A DNA stretch of 6,155 bases from assembly GCA_004557285.1 (NCBI GenBank), contig SFEK01000129.1, forward strand, positions 1-6,155. Reading direction: 5' to 3'. Made by a program: the position numbers and the translations under genes. Of this stretch, positions 1 to 6,155 are shown one piece after another. Origin of the DNA: Bacteroidales bacterium (GTDB lineage: Bacteria; Bacteroidota; Bacteroidia; Bacteroidales; Bacteroidaceae). Positions within the stretch are counted from its first letter, which is position 1. Each line of letters starts with the position of its first letter. The notes beneath the pieces are model-generated. The model had not been told where the DNA came from. It saw nothing but the letters and a program-made list of their open reading frames with translations, and searched no databases.

Positions 1-41
1 GATTTCACACTCTAAATTCATCTTTTCTCGTTTTTTTTGTG

Positions 42-49
42 TAAGTTTG
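42..49 (+). promoter_or_regulatory. Probable Bacteroidota -7 promoter element (TAAGTTTG) for the metAA operon
   Basis: The octamer TAAGTTTG matches the Bacteroidota housekeeping sigma-factor -7 consensus TAnnTTTG exactly. It lies 27 nt before the metAA ATG, so transcription would start near position 54-57 and leave a leader of roughly 20 nt. A good -33 TTTG/TTG box at the usual spacing of about 19-21 nt is not visible; the region around 17-24 is only T-rich. The -7 element is seen directly and its use as a promoter is inferred. A leader this short leaves no room for a riboswitch downstream of this start, although one could precede the window if there is another promoter. Confidence 0.45.
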
Positions 50-76
50 CCGAAAATATCAAAAAGATAACGAAAT

Positions 77-994
77 ATGCCATTAAGGATACCCGACAAA
101 TTACCGGCGATAGAACTATTGAAACAGGAGAACATCTTTGTGATTGACAACTCCAGGGCACATACACAAGACATACGCCCCTTGAAAATCGTTGTGCTCA
201 ATCTCATGCCGCTCAAGATAACCACCGAAACAGATTTGATACGTCTGCTGTCAAACACCCCGTTGCAGCTTGACATTACATTCATGAAACTCAAGAGCCA
301 CACGCCCAAGCACACGCCTATTGAACACATGATGATGTTCTACAAGGATTTCGATGAGTTGAGCCAGCAAAAGTTTGATGGAATGATTATCACTGGTGCC
401 CCTGTAGAGTCGTATCCGTTTCACGAAGTAACCTACTGGGATGAAATGACACAGATATTCACATGGGCCAAGACACATGTCACCAGCACGCTGTTCATCT
501 GTTGGGCTGCACAGGCCGGACTGTATTTCCATTACGGCATACCCAAATACCCATTGCCCAAAAAGATGTTTGGTGTGTTCCGCCAGTATCCTTTGGAAAA
601 GATGATACCCATATTCCGTGGCTTCGACCATTATTTCCACATGCCCCAGAGTCGCCACACGGAAATTCGCCGTGAAGACATATTGGCCGACAAGCGGCTC
701 ACCTTGCTCTCAGAATCGCCCGAGAGCGGAGTAAGCATCGTCATGGCCCGTGGAGGAAGGGAATTTTTCATCACCGGTCATCTGGAATACTCGCCCATGA
801 CGCTTGACAATGAGTACAAACGTGACAAAGATACCCGTGATGATGTGGAAATGCCCTTGCATTATTATCTGAACGACAATCCGTCAGAAGGTCCTGTGGT
901 GAACTGGCGGGCTCATGCCAACCTGTTTTTCAACAACTGGATCAACTATTACGTCTATCAAGAAACACCCTACGACATTAACCGTATAGAATAA
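77..994 (+). CDS. metAA: Homoserine O-acetyltransferase (MetA/HTS family, acetyl-CoA type)
   Basis: The 305-residue protein is full length for the MetA family (about 300-310 residues). It acylates the hydroxyl of L-homoserine in the cytoplasm, the first committed step of methionine synthesis. The N-terminus MPLRIPDKLPAIELL aligns with the family start, which supports ATG at 77. The catalytic set is complete: Cys142 in FICWAAQAG, and His235 and Glu237 in the GHLEYSP motif. Residue 111, in ITGAPVE, is Glu. Work on Bacillus cereus and E. coli MetA showed that Glu here favours acetyl-CoA and Gly favours succinyl-CoA. I therefore infer acetyl transfer, although such genes are often annotated as succinyltransferases. 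No Shine-Dalgarno site precedes the start, only A-rich sequence. The stop overlaps the next ATG (TAATG). Family assignment is near certain; acyl specificity is a residue-based prediction. Confidence 0.96.
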   Translation: MPLRIPDKLPAIELLKQENIFVIDNSRAHTQDIRPLKIVVLNLMPLKITTETDLIRLLSNTPLQLDITFMKLKSHTPKHTPIEHMMMFYKDFDELSQQKFDGMIITGAPVESYPFHEVTYWDEMTQIFTWAKTHVTSTLFICWAAQAGLYFHYGIPKYPLPKKMFGVFRQYPLEKMIPIFRGFDHYFHMPQSRHTEIRREDILADKRLTLLSESPESGVSIVMARGGREFFITGHLEYSPMTLDNEYKRDKDTRDDVEMPLHYYLNDNPSEGPVVNWRAHANLFFNNWINYYVYQETPYDINRIE

Positions 995-996
995 TG
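992..996 (+). promoter_or_regulatory. Stop/start overlap TAATG coupling metAA to the rlhA-like gene
   Basis: The TAA stop of metAA (992-994) shares its last A with the ATG of the downstream gene (994-996). No ribosome-binding sequence is evident in the last codons of metAA. The arrangement suggests termination-reinitiation, so that translation of the second gene depends on the first. The overlap is seen directly; coupling is inferred. Confidence 0.7.
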
Positions 997-2874
997 AGAG
1001 CTATTGAACTGTTGGCACCGGCCAAAAATCTGGAGTGTGGCATGGCGGCCATCGACCATGGTGCCGACGCCGTATATATCGGAGCAGCTCGTTTTGGTGC
1101 ACGGGCTGCAGCAGGCAACAGCATGGACGACATTCGCCAGTTGTGTGCATATGCCCACACCTATGGGGCAAAGGTGTATGTCACCGTGAACACCATTCTG
1201 ATGGATGACGAAATCAACGACACACAAGCACTTATCCACCAACTGTATCAGGCCGGTGCTGATGCCCTGCTGGTACAGGACATGGGGGTGCTGAACATGC
1301 AATTGCCCCCTATTGCCCTTCATGCCAGTACACAGACCGATAACCGCACACCCGAAAAGGTGGAATGGTTGCGGCAACGTGGATTTGAGCGTGTGGTACT
1401 GGCCCGTGAATTATCTGCTGGGGAAATCAGGGACATTCATGGCGCAGTACCCGGAGTTGAACTTGAGGTGTTTGTCCATGGTGCTCTCTGTGTGAGCTAT
1501 TCAGGACTATGCTATGCCTCACAGCATTGTTTCGGACGCAGTGCCAACCGTGGCGAATGTGCACAATTCTGCCGCATGAAATTTGACTTGGAAGATGCCA
1601 ACGGCAAAATCATAGAGCACCAGAGACACCTGTTGTCTCTCAAAGACCTGTGCCAATATGATGTGCTGGAGCAAATCCTTGATGCCGGTGCCACATCCCT
1701 CAAGATTGAAGGACGATTGAAAGACATCACTTATGTGAAAAACGTTACTGCGGCATATAGCAAGCGACTGGACGAAATCATTGCCCGTAATCCTGACAAA
1801 TACCGCCGTGCCTCTTTAGGCAAGTGCACCTATACGTTTACACCCAACCTGAAGAAAACCTTCAATCGTGGGTTCACCCATTATTTCCTTGAAGGACGAT
1901 GCCCCGACATTGCCTCGTTTGACACACCTAAGGCTATGGGCGAATATGTAGGTGATGTGAAAGAAATCAGCCCCCGCAGCTTTACTGTTGCAGGTACTGC
2001 AACCTTTGCCAACGGCGACGGTCTTTGCTACATCAATGACAAAAGAGAATTGGAAGGTTTCAGAGTCAACAAGGCAGAAAACAACCGCATCTACCCGCTA
2101 CAAATGCCTCAAAGGCTGCGCAAGGGTGATGCTTTATACCGCAACAATGACCAAGCCTTTGAGAAAACACTGTCACGACCTACATCACAACGCAAGATGT
2201 CGGTCAACATGGAACTGATGTCCACCCCTGAGGGATTTGCCGTAAAAGCTGATGTGGAAAACATCATCCAAACTACATGTGCCATTGCCGCAGAACACCA
2301 GAAGGCACAAAAGTCACAGGTGGAGAATATCCAACGGCAATTGGGCAAAATGGGTAATACGCCCTTCCGGCTGAACAGTCTGTTGTTGACCGGCGACGTG
2401 CAACAAGCGTTCATCCCATCAAGTGTTCTAACCGAACTGCGCCGACAAGTGACCGACCGCCTGCTTGAAGCCCTTCAACAACATTTTGCCACAAGAAGAG
2501 GAAGACCGCAGGGAACAACATCATCTACCACCAAGTCATCAGTAAAAGGCACCAACTGCTATCCATCGGGACATACCTATTTATATAATGTGTCCAATCG
2601 TCTGTCGCGCTCATTCTACGAAAAGCTCGATGGCAACAACATCTCATGGGCATTTGAACGACAAGAAAAGCCCAATGCCATGCTGATGCAATGCAAGCAC
2701 TGTCTGCGCTATGCATTGGGCTATTGTGTCAAGCATGGAGGCAAACACCCACAATGGCGCGAACCACTGAGCCTGCGCCTTGCAGATGGAAGACGATTTG
2801 AATTGCGATTCAACTGTAAATCCTGTCAAATGGAAGTAATTTCAACTGAAGAGTCAACATTACATAAAAAGTAA
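994..2874 (+). CDS. rlhA: U32-family protein, probable 23S rRNA 5-hydroxycytidine synthase RlhA
   Basis: The 626-residue protein has the layout of E. coli RlhA (YdcP, 653 residues). A U32-type barrel occupies about residues 1-310, followed by a DUF3656-like region at about 370-490 and a Cys-rich C-terminal tail. The start (ELLAPAKNLECG, then GADAVYIG) and HASTQTDNRT (110-119) match the family. The U32 signature holds GALCVSYSGLC (Cys166, Cys173), GRSANRGECAQFC (Cys189, Cys193) and LKIEGRLKD. These four cysteines are the expected iron-sulfur ligands. A second group is Cys567, Cys570, Cys578, Cys608 and Cys611. RlhA makes 5-hydroxycytidine at 23S position C2501, and in E. coli this needs prephenate and iron-sulfur biogenesis. 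Residues 500-520 are a Ser/Thr/Gly-rich linker. The main alternative is the tRNA enzyme TrhP, but that is shorter (about 450 residues) and lacks the tail. Labels such as collagenase or protease are inherited from early U32 work and are doubtful here. Confidence 0.85.
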   Translation: MRAIELLAPAKNLECGMAAIDHGADAVYIGAARFGARAAAGNSMDDIRQLCAYAHTYGAKVYVTVNTILMDDEINDTQALIHQLYQAGADALLVQDMGVLNMQLPPIALHASTQTDNRTPEKVEWLRQRGFERVVLARELSAGEIRDIHGAVPGVELEVFVHGALCVSYSGLCYASQHCFGRSANRGECAQFCRMKFDLEDANGKIIEHQRHLLSLKDLCQYDVLEQILDAGATSLKIEGRLKDITYVKNVTAAYSKRLDEIIARNPDKYRRASLGKCTYTFTPNLKKTFNRGFTHYFLEGRCPDIASFDTPKAMGEYVGDVKEISPRSFTVAGTATFANGDGLCYINDKRELEGFRVNKAENNRIYPLQMPQRLRKGDALYRNNDQAFEKTLSRPTSQRKMSVNMELMSTPEGFAVKADVENIIQTTCAIAAEHQKAQKSQVENIQRQLGKMGNTPFRLNSLLLTGDVQQAFIPSSVLTELRRQVTDRLLEALQQHFATRRGRPQGTTSSTTKSSVKGTNCYPSGHTYLYNVSNRLSRSFYEKLDGNNISWAFERQEKPNAMLMQCKHCLRYALGYCVKHGGKHPQWREPLSLRLADGRRFELRFNCKSCQMEVISTEESTLHKK

Positions 2875-2885
2875 AACCAAGAGCC

Positions 2886-3875
2886 ATGAAACGATTCCTT
2901 TTCACAGCCATCACCTTGTTGACCATGCTGTGCAGCTGCTATCACGACCGAGGCAAACAGCATGATGCCCTGCCTGCAAACGATGTAGAACGTCGTCTCG
3001 ACTCTATATCATTCGAGAGCAACCACCACTACTCCATCAATTATAATTTTGTGGTCAAGACCGACTCACTCGTCCTCTTGAGACAACAGCCCGAGGAATA
3101 TGTCAACAATATGTTCACCGATTCTGTTTCGGTATTCAGGCACGACCGCTTGGTTGTGGCCGATATCCGCATCATCCCTGACGACCCCATCGACTCAATA
3201 TGGGTACAGGTGGCACGCGACCAGGAAACCTTCGGATGGACACACGAGTCAGAATTGTTGCCATGCGTGGTTCCCAGCGACCCTATTTCCCAATTCATTT
3301 CCACCTTCTCAGATATGCACCTGTTGATATTCCTGCTGATCATCAGCATCATATCCATCACCTATCTCATGAGAACCATATTCCGTCGCAATGCCAAAAT
3401 TGTGCATTTCAACGATATTCCCACCTTTTACCCTACGCTGTTGGCCATGATTATCGCCTCGGCTGCCACCTTTTATGCCAGCATACAGCTGTTTGCTCCA
3501 GAAGTGTGGAGACATTTTTACTATCATCCTACGCTCAATCCCTTTACCGTTCCGCCCTTGCTCAGCATCTTCTTGGTGTCGGTATGGTCGTTGCTCATTG
3601 TGGGATTGGCCACGGTAGATATAGTAAGGAGAATGTTGCCATTGGGAGAATGTGTATTATATCTTTGCGGACTATTGGGTATTTGTGCCATCAACTATAT
3701 TGTATTCAGCATAAGCACATTGTATTATGTCGGTTATGTGCTTTATGCTGCATACATGTATTTTGCGGTGACCAATTATCTGCATCGGTATCATCCACAT
3801 TATATCTGCGGAAACTGTGGAAAAGTCATGCTCCGCAAAGGGCGTTGCCCTTCGTGCGGAGTCATGAACGAATAA
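2886..3875 (+). CDS. Unrecognised envelope protein: lipoprotein-type signal, SH3-like stretch, five membrane segments, C-terminal zinc ribbon
   Basis: This 329-residue protein is not one I can name. Residues 1-18 look like a signal peptide with a lipobox (L-C-S-C, lipidated Cys18). Residues 20-140 are polar; within them about 87-127, including IWVQVARDQETFGWTHESEL, resembles an SH3b repeat. Five hydrophobic segments follow at about 145-163, 182-201, 223-246, 254-275 and 278-298. The tail is a zinc ribbon: Cys308-x2-Cys311 and Cys321-x2-Cys324. An exported N-terminus and five crossings put the zinc ribbon in the cytoplasm. This fits the positive residues after segments 1 (RTIFRRNAK), 3 (VRRM) and 5 (HRYHPH). 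The gene starts 11 nt after the rlhA stop, so it is probably the last gene of the operon. The ATG at 2886 is chosen because it places the signal peptide at the N-terminus. A role in sensing or membrane quality control is possible but not shown. If lipidation does not occur, the first segment would be a sixth membrane anchor. Confidence 0.85.
   Translation: MKRFLFTAITLLTMLCSCYHDRGKQHDALPANDVERRLDSISFESNHHYSINYNFVVKTDSLVLLRQQPEEYVNNMFTDSVSVFRHDRLVVADIRIIPDDPIDSIWVQVARDQETFGWTHESELLPCVVPSDPISQFISTFSDMHLLIFLLIISIISITYLMRTIFRRNAKIVHFNDIPTFYPTLLAMIIASAATFYASIQLFAPEVWRHFYYHPTLNPFTVPPLLSIFLVSVWSLLIVGLATVDIVRRMLPLGECVLYLCGLLGICAINYIVFSISTLYYVGYVLYAAYMYFAVTNYLHRYHPHYICGNCGKVMLRKGRCPSCGVMNE
3832..3860. 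terminator. Strong hairpin near the convergent gene ends, possible terminator
   Basis: The arms TCCGCAAAGGGC (3832-3843) and GCCCTTCGTGCGGA (3847-3860) form a 12-bp stem: 6 bp inner, 6 bp outer, a 2-nt CG bulge and a GTT loop. It lies wholly inside the zinc-ribbon codons of the + strand gene and 20 nt past the stop of the - strand receptor gene. Read on the - strand, a short T run (ACTTTTCC) begins about 6 nt beyond the stem, a weak match to an intrinsic terminator. On the + strand no T run follows. The pairing is seen directly. The terminator function is inferred, more plausibly for the receptor transcript, and the structure could instead be a by-product of the Arg-Lys-Gly-Arg-Cys-Pro codons. 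Confidence 0.4.
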
Positions 3876-3879
3876 GTGA

Positions 3880-6155
3880 TCATTTCAGGCTAATCTTCCA
3901 TTCCACACCGGCCACGATAGGTGTTCCACGCTGTGCCAAATAGATTTTGTTGCCTGTTGCTTCGCTGTCGAAGGCAAAGGTGGCATAATGGGTGTTGGTG
4001 AGATTACGACAATAAAGACGTAATGAATGATTGGCCATCTTCAATGTGGCATGCAGCCCAAGCAGTGCATACATGGATTGGCTGTAGGTGTTGGCCTCGT
4101 CCCAATAGGTGCGGCCCTGTGCGGTTACGTCAGCTCCCAAATCTATGTAGTTGCTTTGCCCACTACCCAGAGGGAAACGGTAAATGGCACTGGCTCCCAA
4201 GGTGTGCATGGGAATATATGGCACCTTGTTATCGCTGTAATCAACGGCCGAAGCCCCTTCGCCATCCACATATTCCTTGAACACGGCATGGTTAAGTCCG
4301 TAGTTGGCTGTCCATCGCAGACGACCTCCTGCCAAATAGCCTCGCAGACTTGCTTCAATGCCACAACTATAGCTTTTGCCTGCATTGACCATCATGCGGC
4401 CATAACCGTAGCCGGTAGCCATTACCGACAACTGTTGGTTGCGTATCTGCATGTAGAAAGCAGAGAAATCAGCCTGCATACTGCCATCAAAAAGATTAAG
4501 ATGAGTTCCTGCCTCCATATTCCAGCTTTCTTCAGGTTTGTAGGTGATCGTGTTCTTGACCTTTTGGTAATCTTCTGCCGAATGTACCACTTCCTGGCTC
4601 TGTGCCAGACCAGCTCCACCTTTTGAATATAAGGATTGCAAGTCGGTTTGAAGAATGTCAGAGAACATCTGGATGTTATATCCACCCGCTCTATAGCCTT
4701 TGGACAACGATGCATATATATTACCCTTGTTTTGGGGCAATTGATAGGTAATGGCCAGTTTGGGCAGCAATTGGTTATAAGTGTTGCTGGTGTTGTTGAG
4801 CAGATGCGACACCAGGTTGGAGGTGGCCTCCTTACCCATCACCGATACATCCACGGCCATGCGGGCCTGGGTATCGTAATCTACCTTGACATGACTGAGG
4901 TCATAACGTAAACCCAGCGTGAGTGTGAGACGAGGGAAAATCTGAAGGTTTGACTCATGGAAAACACCTAAGTTGGCTTGTGGTGTTTCAAAAGAGGCAG
5001 GTACATCCATACCGACATTGGCTGACACGCCACCTGCCTGTGCTATCGCAGCAGCAGCCTGCTGCATGGCCATTTCCTGAGGCATACCACCCTGCATCAT
5101 CTTTCCGGCCATGGCATTGAGTATACCGTTATACATGCCCTGCTGAATGGCTGAAGATATGCGCGAGGTGAATGCTTCATCAAAGAACACCGGACCATCG
5201 GTGTGCAACCACTGATAGGCTCCATATACGCCCGATGACCATTGCCATTTGCCGTTACCACGACTCTTGACTGAAAATTCCTGGGTAAGGGCATTCATAC
5301 GTTGTCGCTGAACCAAGTGCATAAAGTCGTCCTGCTGATAATCCTGGTCCATCCTCATGCAGTCTTTGAGGTGCTGGTAACTGGTTGTGGCATTCAGCGT
5401 GATGTGCTTGGTGGTATAATCGAGAGTGAAACCGGTGTTCAACATATTTCGACGATAGCTGTTTTCCCGATTGGTCTGTGGTGATGTGATGTCGCCATCA
5501 GTGATGTCAAGCACACCATAGGGGAAGGCATTGGCCGAATTATGCTGGAAGTCTGCCATCAGGTTGGCGGTGAGACGGGCATTGGGTTGCCAAGTCAAGC
5601 GAACTCGCCCTCCTGCCTCCTGACTGTCATCGGCCCGCTCATGGCTATAAGCATTGCGAAAATATCCGTTGCTACCGTTATAGAAGGCCGAAGCGGCAAG
5701 TGCCACCTTGTCGCCAAAATGGAAATAATGGGTGGCTTCTGCCTGGCGACCAAAGTGAGTGGAAAGACCAAGGGTGATGTCGGTTCCCTGATGGTTCATG
5801 GCATTCTTGGTGAACATGCGGAGCAAGCCTCCCTCATTGTTCATGCCATAGAGTGTGCCCTGTGGGCCGCGAAGGATGTCGATACGGTCCAATTGGTAGA
5901 GGTGCATGTTGAATGCCGACTTGTTGACCAGCGGGATACCGTCCACATAGATGCCTACGGCCGAACTGCCTATGCGTGAACCTATGCCACGAATATACAA
6001 GGAAGAAGTGAGGCGTGAGCCATAATCGGGCATGACGAATGAAGGAACATGGGCTGAAAGTCCTGAAATGTTGTCCACACCCAAGTCTGCAAGTTCTTTA
6101 GTGGTAAATACCGAGGAACTGAGTGGTTGTTGACGCAACCTCATCACCTCCTTGG
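3880..6155 (-). CDS. TonB-dependent outer-membrane receptor, 5' end beyond the window
   Basis: The frame is open from the right edge to a TGA at 3882-3880, giving about 758 residues. These cover the plug domain and the entire beta-barrel of a TonB-dependent receptor, which takes up ligands across the outer membrane using TonB-ExbB-ExbD energy. Numbering from the GTG at 6147, plug motifs are SLYIRGIGSR (49-58), VGIYVDGIP (64-72), DILRGPQGTLYG (90-101) and NNEGG (103-107). Barrel motifs include LPKLAITY, YASLSKGYRAGGYN (478-491), PEESWNMEAGTHLNLFDG and YLAQRGTPIVAGVEW (736-750). The GTG/ATG at 6147-6142 is probably not the real start: the codons before it read Lys-Glu-Val, as in the usual plug lead-in, and a signal peptide and TonB box must lie further right. 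Residues 338-380 are a Met/Ala-rich insertion. No SusD-type partner is visible. The motifs resemble iron-complex receptors more than glycan (SusC) ones, but the ligand cannot be read from the sequence. The protein ends in Lys rather than the usual aromatic residue. Confidence 0.95.
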   Translation of the reverse strand, partial: KEVMRLRQQPLSSSVFTTKELADLGVDNISGLSAHVPSFVMPDYGSRLTSSLYIRGIGSRIGSSAVGIYVDGIPLVNKSAFNMHLYQLDRIDILRGPQGTLYGMNNEGGLLRMFTKNAMNHQGTDITLGLSTHFGRQAEATHYFHFGDKVALAASAFYNGSNGYFRNAYSHERADDSQEAGGRVRLTWQPNARLTANLMADFQHNSANAFPYGVLDITDGDITSPQTNRENSYRRNMLNTGFTLDYTTKHITLNATTSYQHLKDCMRMDQDYQQDDFMHLVQRQRMNALTQEFSVKSRGNGKWQWSSGVYGAYQWLHTDGPVFFDEAFTSRISSAIQQGMYNGILNAMAGKMMQGGMPQEMAMQQAAAAIAQAGGVSANVGMDVPASFETPQANLGVFHESNLQIFPRLTLTLGLRYDLSHVKVDYDTQARMAVDVSVMGKEATSNLVSHLLNNTSNTYNQLLPKLAITYQLPQNKGNIYASLSKGYRAGGYNIQMFSDILQTDLQSLYSKGGAGLAQSQEVVHSAEDYQKVKNTITYKPEESWNMEAGTHLNLFDGSMQADFSAFYMQIRNQQLSVMATGYGYGRMMVNAGKSYSCGIEASLRGYLAGGRLRWTANYGLNHAVFKEYVDGEGASAVDYSDNKVPYIPMHTLGASAIYRFPLGSGQSNYIDLGADVTAQGRTYWDEANTYSQSMYALLGLHATLKMANHSLRLYCRNLTNTHYATFAFDSEATGNKIYLAQRGTPIVAGVEWKISLK

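Noticed and set aside
251..658. A 135-codon - strand frame inside metAA.
   Set aside because: It is antisense to conserved catalytic-domain codons and its translation shows no family features.
994..2874. Reading the U32 gene as a secreted collagenase or protease virulence factor.
   Set aside because: There is no signal peptide, and the cysteine signature and C-terminal tail match the RNA-hydroxylating RlhA group. The protease name is historical.
3200..3943. A 247-codon open frame on the + strand overlapping the membrane-protein gene.
   Set aside because: It is out of frame with a gene that has a clear signal peptide, membrane segments and zinc ribbon. Its translation shows no domain, it starts mid-gene, and it runs into the 3' end of the receptor gene.
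5049..5065. A short inverted repeat, GCAGCAG/CTGCTGC, in the receptor gene.
   Set aside because: It falls in the Gln/Ala-rich run, where repeated CAG- and GCA-type codons produce it. There is almost no loop and no regulatory context.
5542..5979. A 145-codon + strand frame opposite the receptor plug region.
   Set aside because: It is antisense to highly conserved plug motifs, has no recognisable motif or start context, and is explained as a shadow of the codon pattern.
6142..6155. An apparent perfect Shine-Dalgarno and start (AAGGAGGTGATG on the - strand) at the right edge, suggesting that the receptor gene begins there.
   Set aside because: The same bases read in frame as Lys-Glu-Val-Met, the normal lead-in to a plug domain. 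A receptor starting here would lack a signal peptide and TonB box. Bacteroidota rarely rely on strong Shine-Dalgarno sites. The gene most likely continues past the window.

Overview
The window looks like chromosomal DNA from a Bacteroidota bacterium, most like the Bacteroides/Prevotella group. This is inferred from three things: a TAnnTTTG-type -7 promoter element without a clear E. coli-type promoter, genes without convincing Shine-Dalgarno sites, and protein sequences of Bacteroidales style. The species cannot be fixed from the sequence alone. Coding density is very high. There is no RNA gene, insertion sequence, CRISPR array or prophage-like stretch.

Layout: positions 1-76 are a short leader with a probable promoter. 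Three genes then run on the + strand as a tight presumed operon. The first is metAA (77-994), a homoserine O-acyltransferase whose Glu111 predicts acetyl-CoA use. The second is an rlhA-like U32-family gene (994-2874) whose ATG overlaps the metAA stop by one base (TAATG). The third, 11 nt later, encodes an unrecognised envelope protein (2886-3875) with a lipoprotein-type signal, an SH3-like stretch, about five membrane segments and a C-terminal zinc ribbon. On the - strand, a TonB-dependent outer-membrane receptor gene fills 3880-6155. It converges on the operon with only 4 nt between the stop codons, and its 5' part lies beyond the right edge.

How the genes may work together: metAA makes O-acetylhomoserine for methionine synthesis. 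The rlhA-like protein is predicted to hydroxylate a 23S rRNA cytidine, which in E. coli depends on iron-sulfur cluster supply and prephenate. The third protein probably sits in the inner membrane, with a periplasmic sensing or binding part and a cytoplasmic zinc ribbon. The receptor imports an unidentified ligand and is transcribed separately. Any functional link between the operon and the receptor is speculative.

I see no clear novel multi-gene system. The items most worth a second look are the architecture of the third protein, the strong hairpin inside its zinc-ribbon codons next to the convergent stops, the metAA/rlhA coupling, and a Met/Ala-rich insertion in the receptor barrel.
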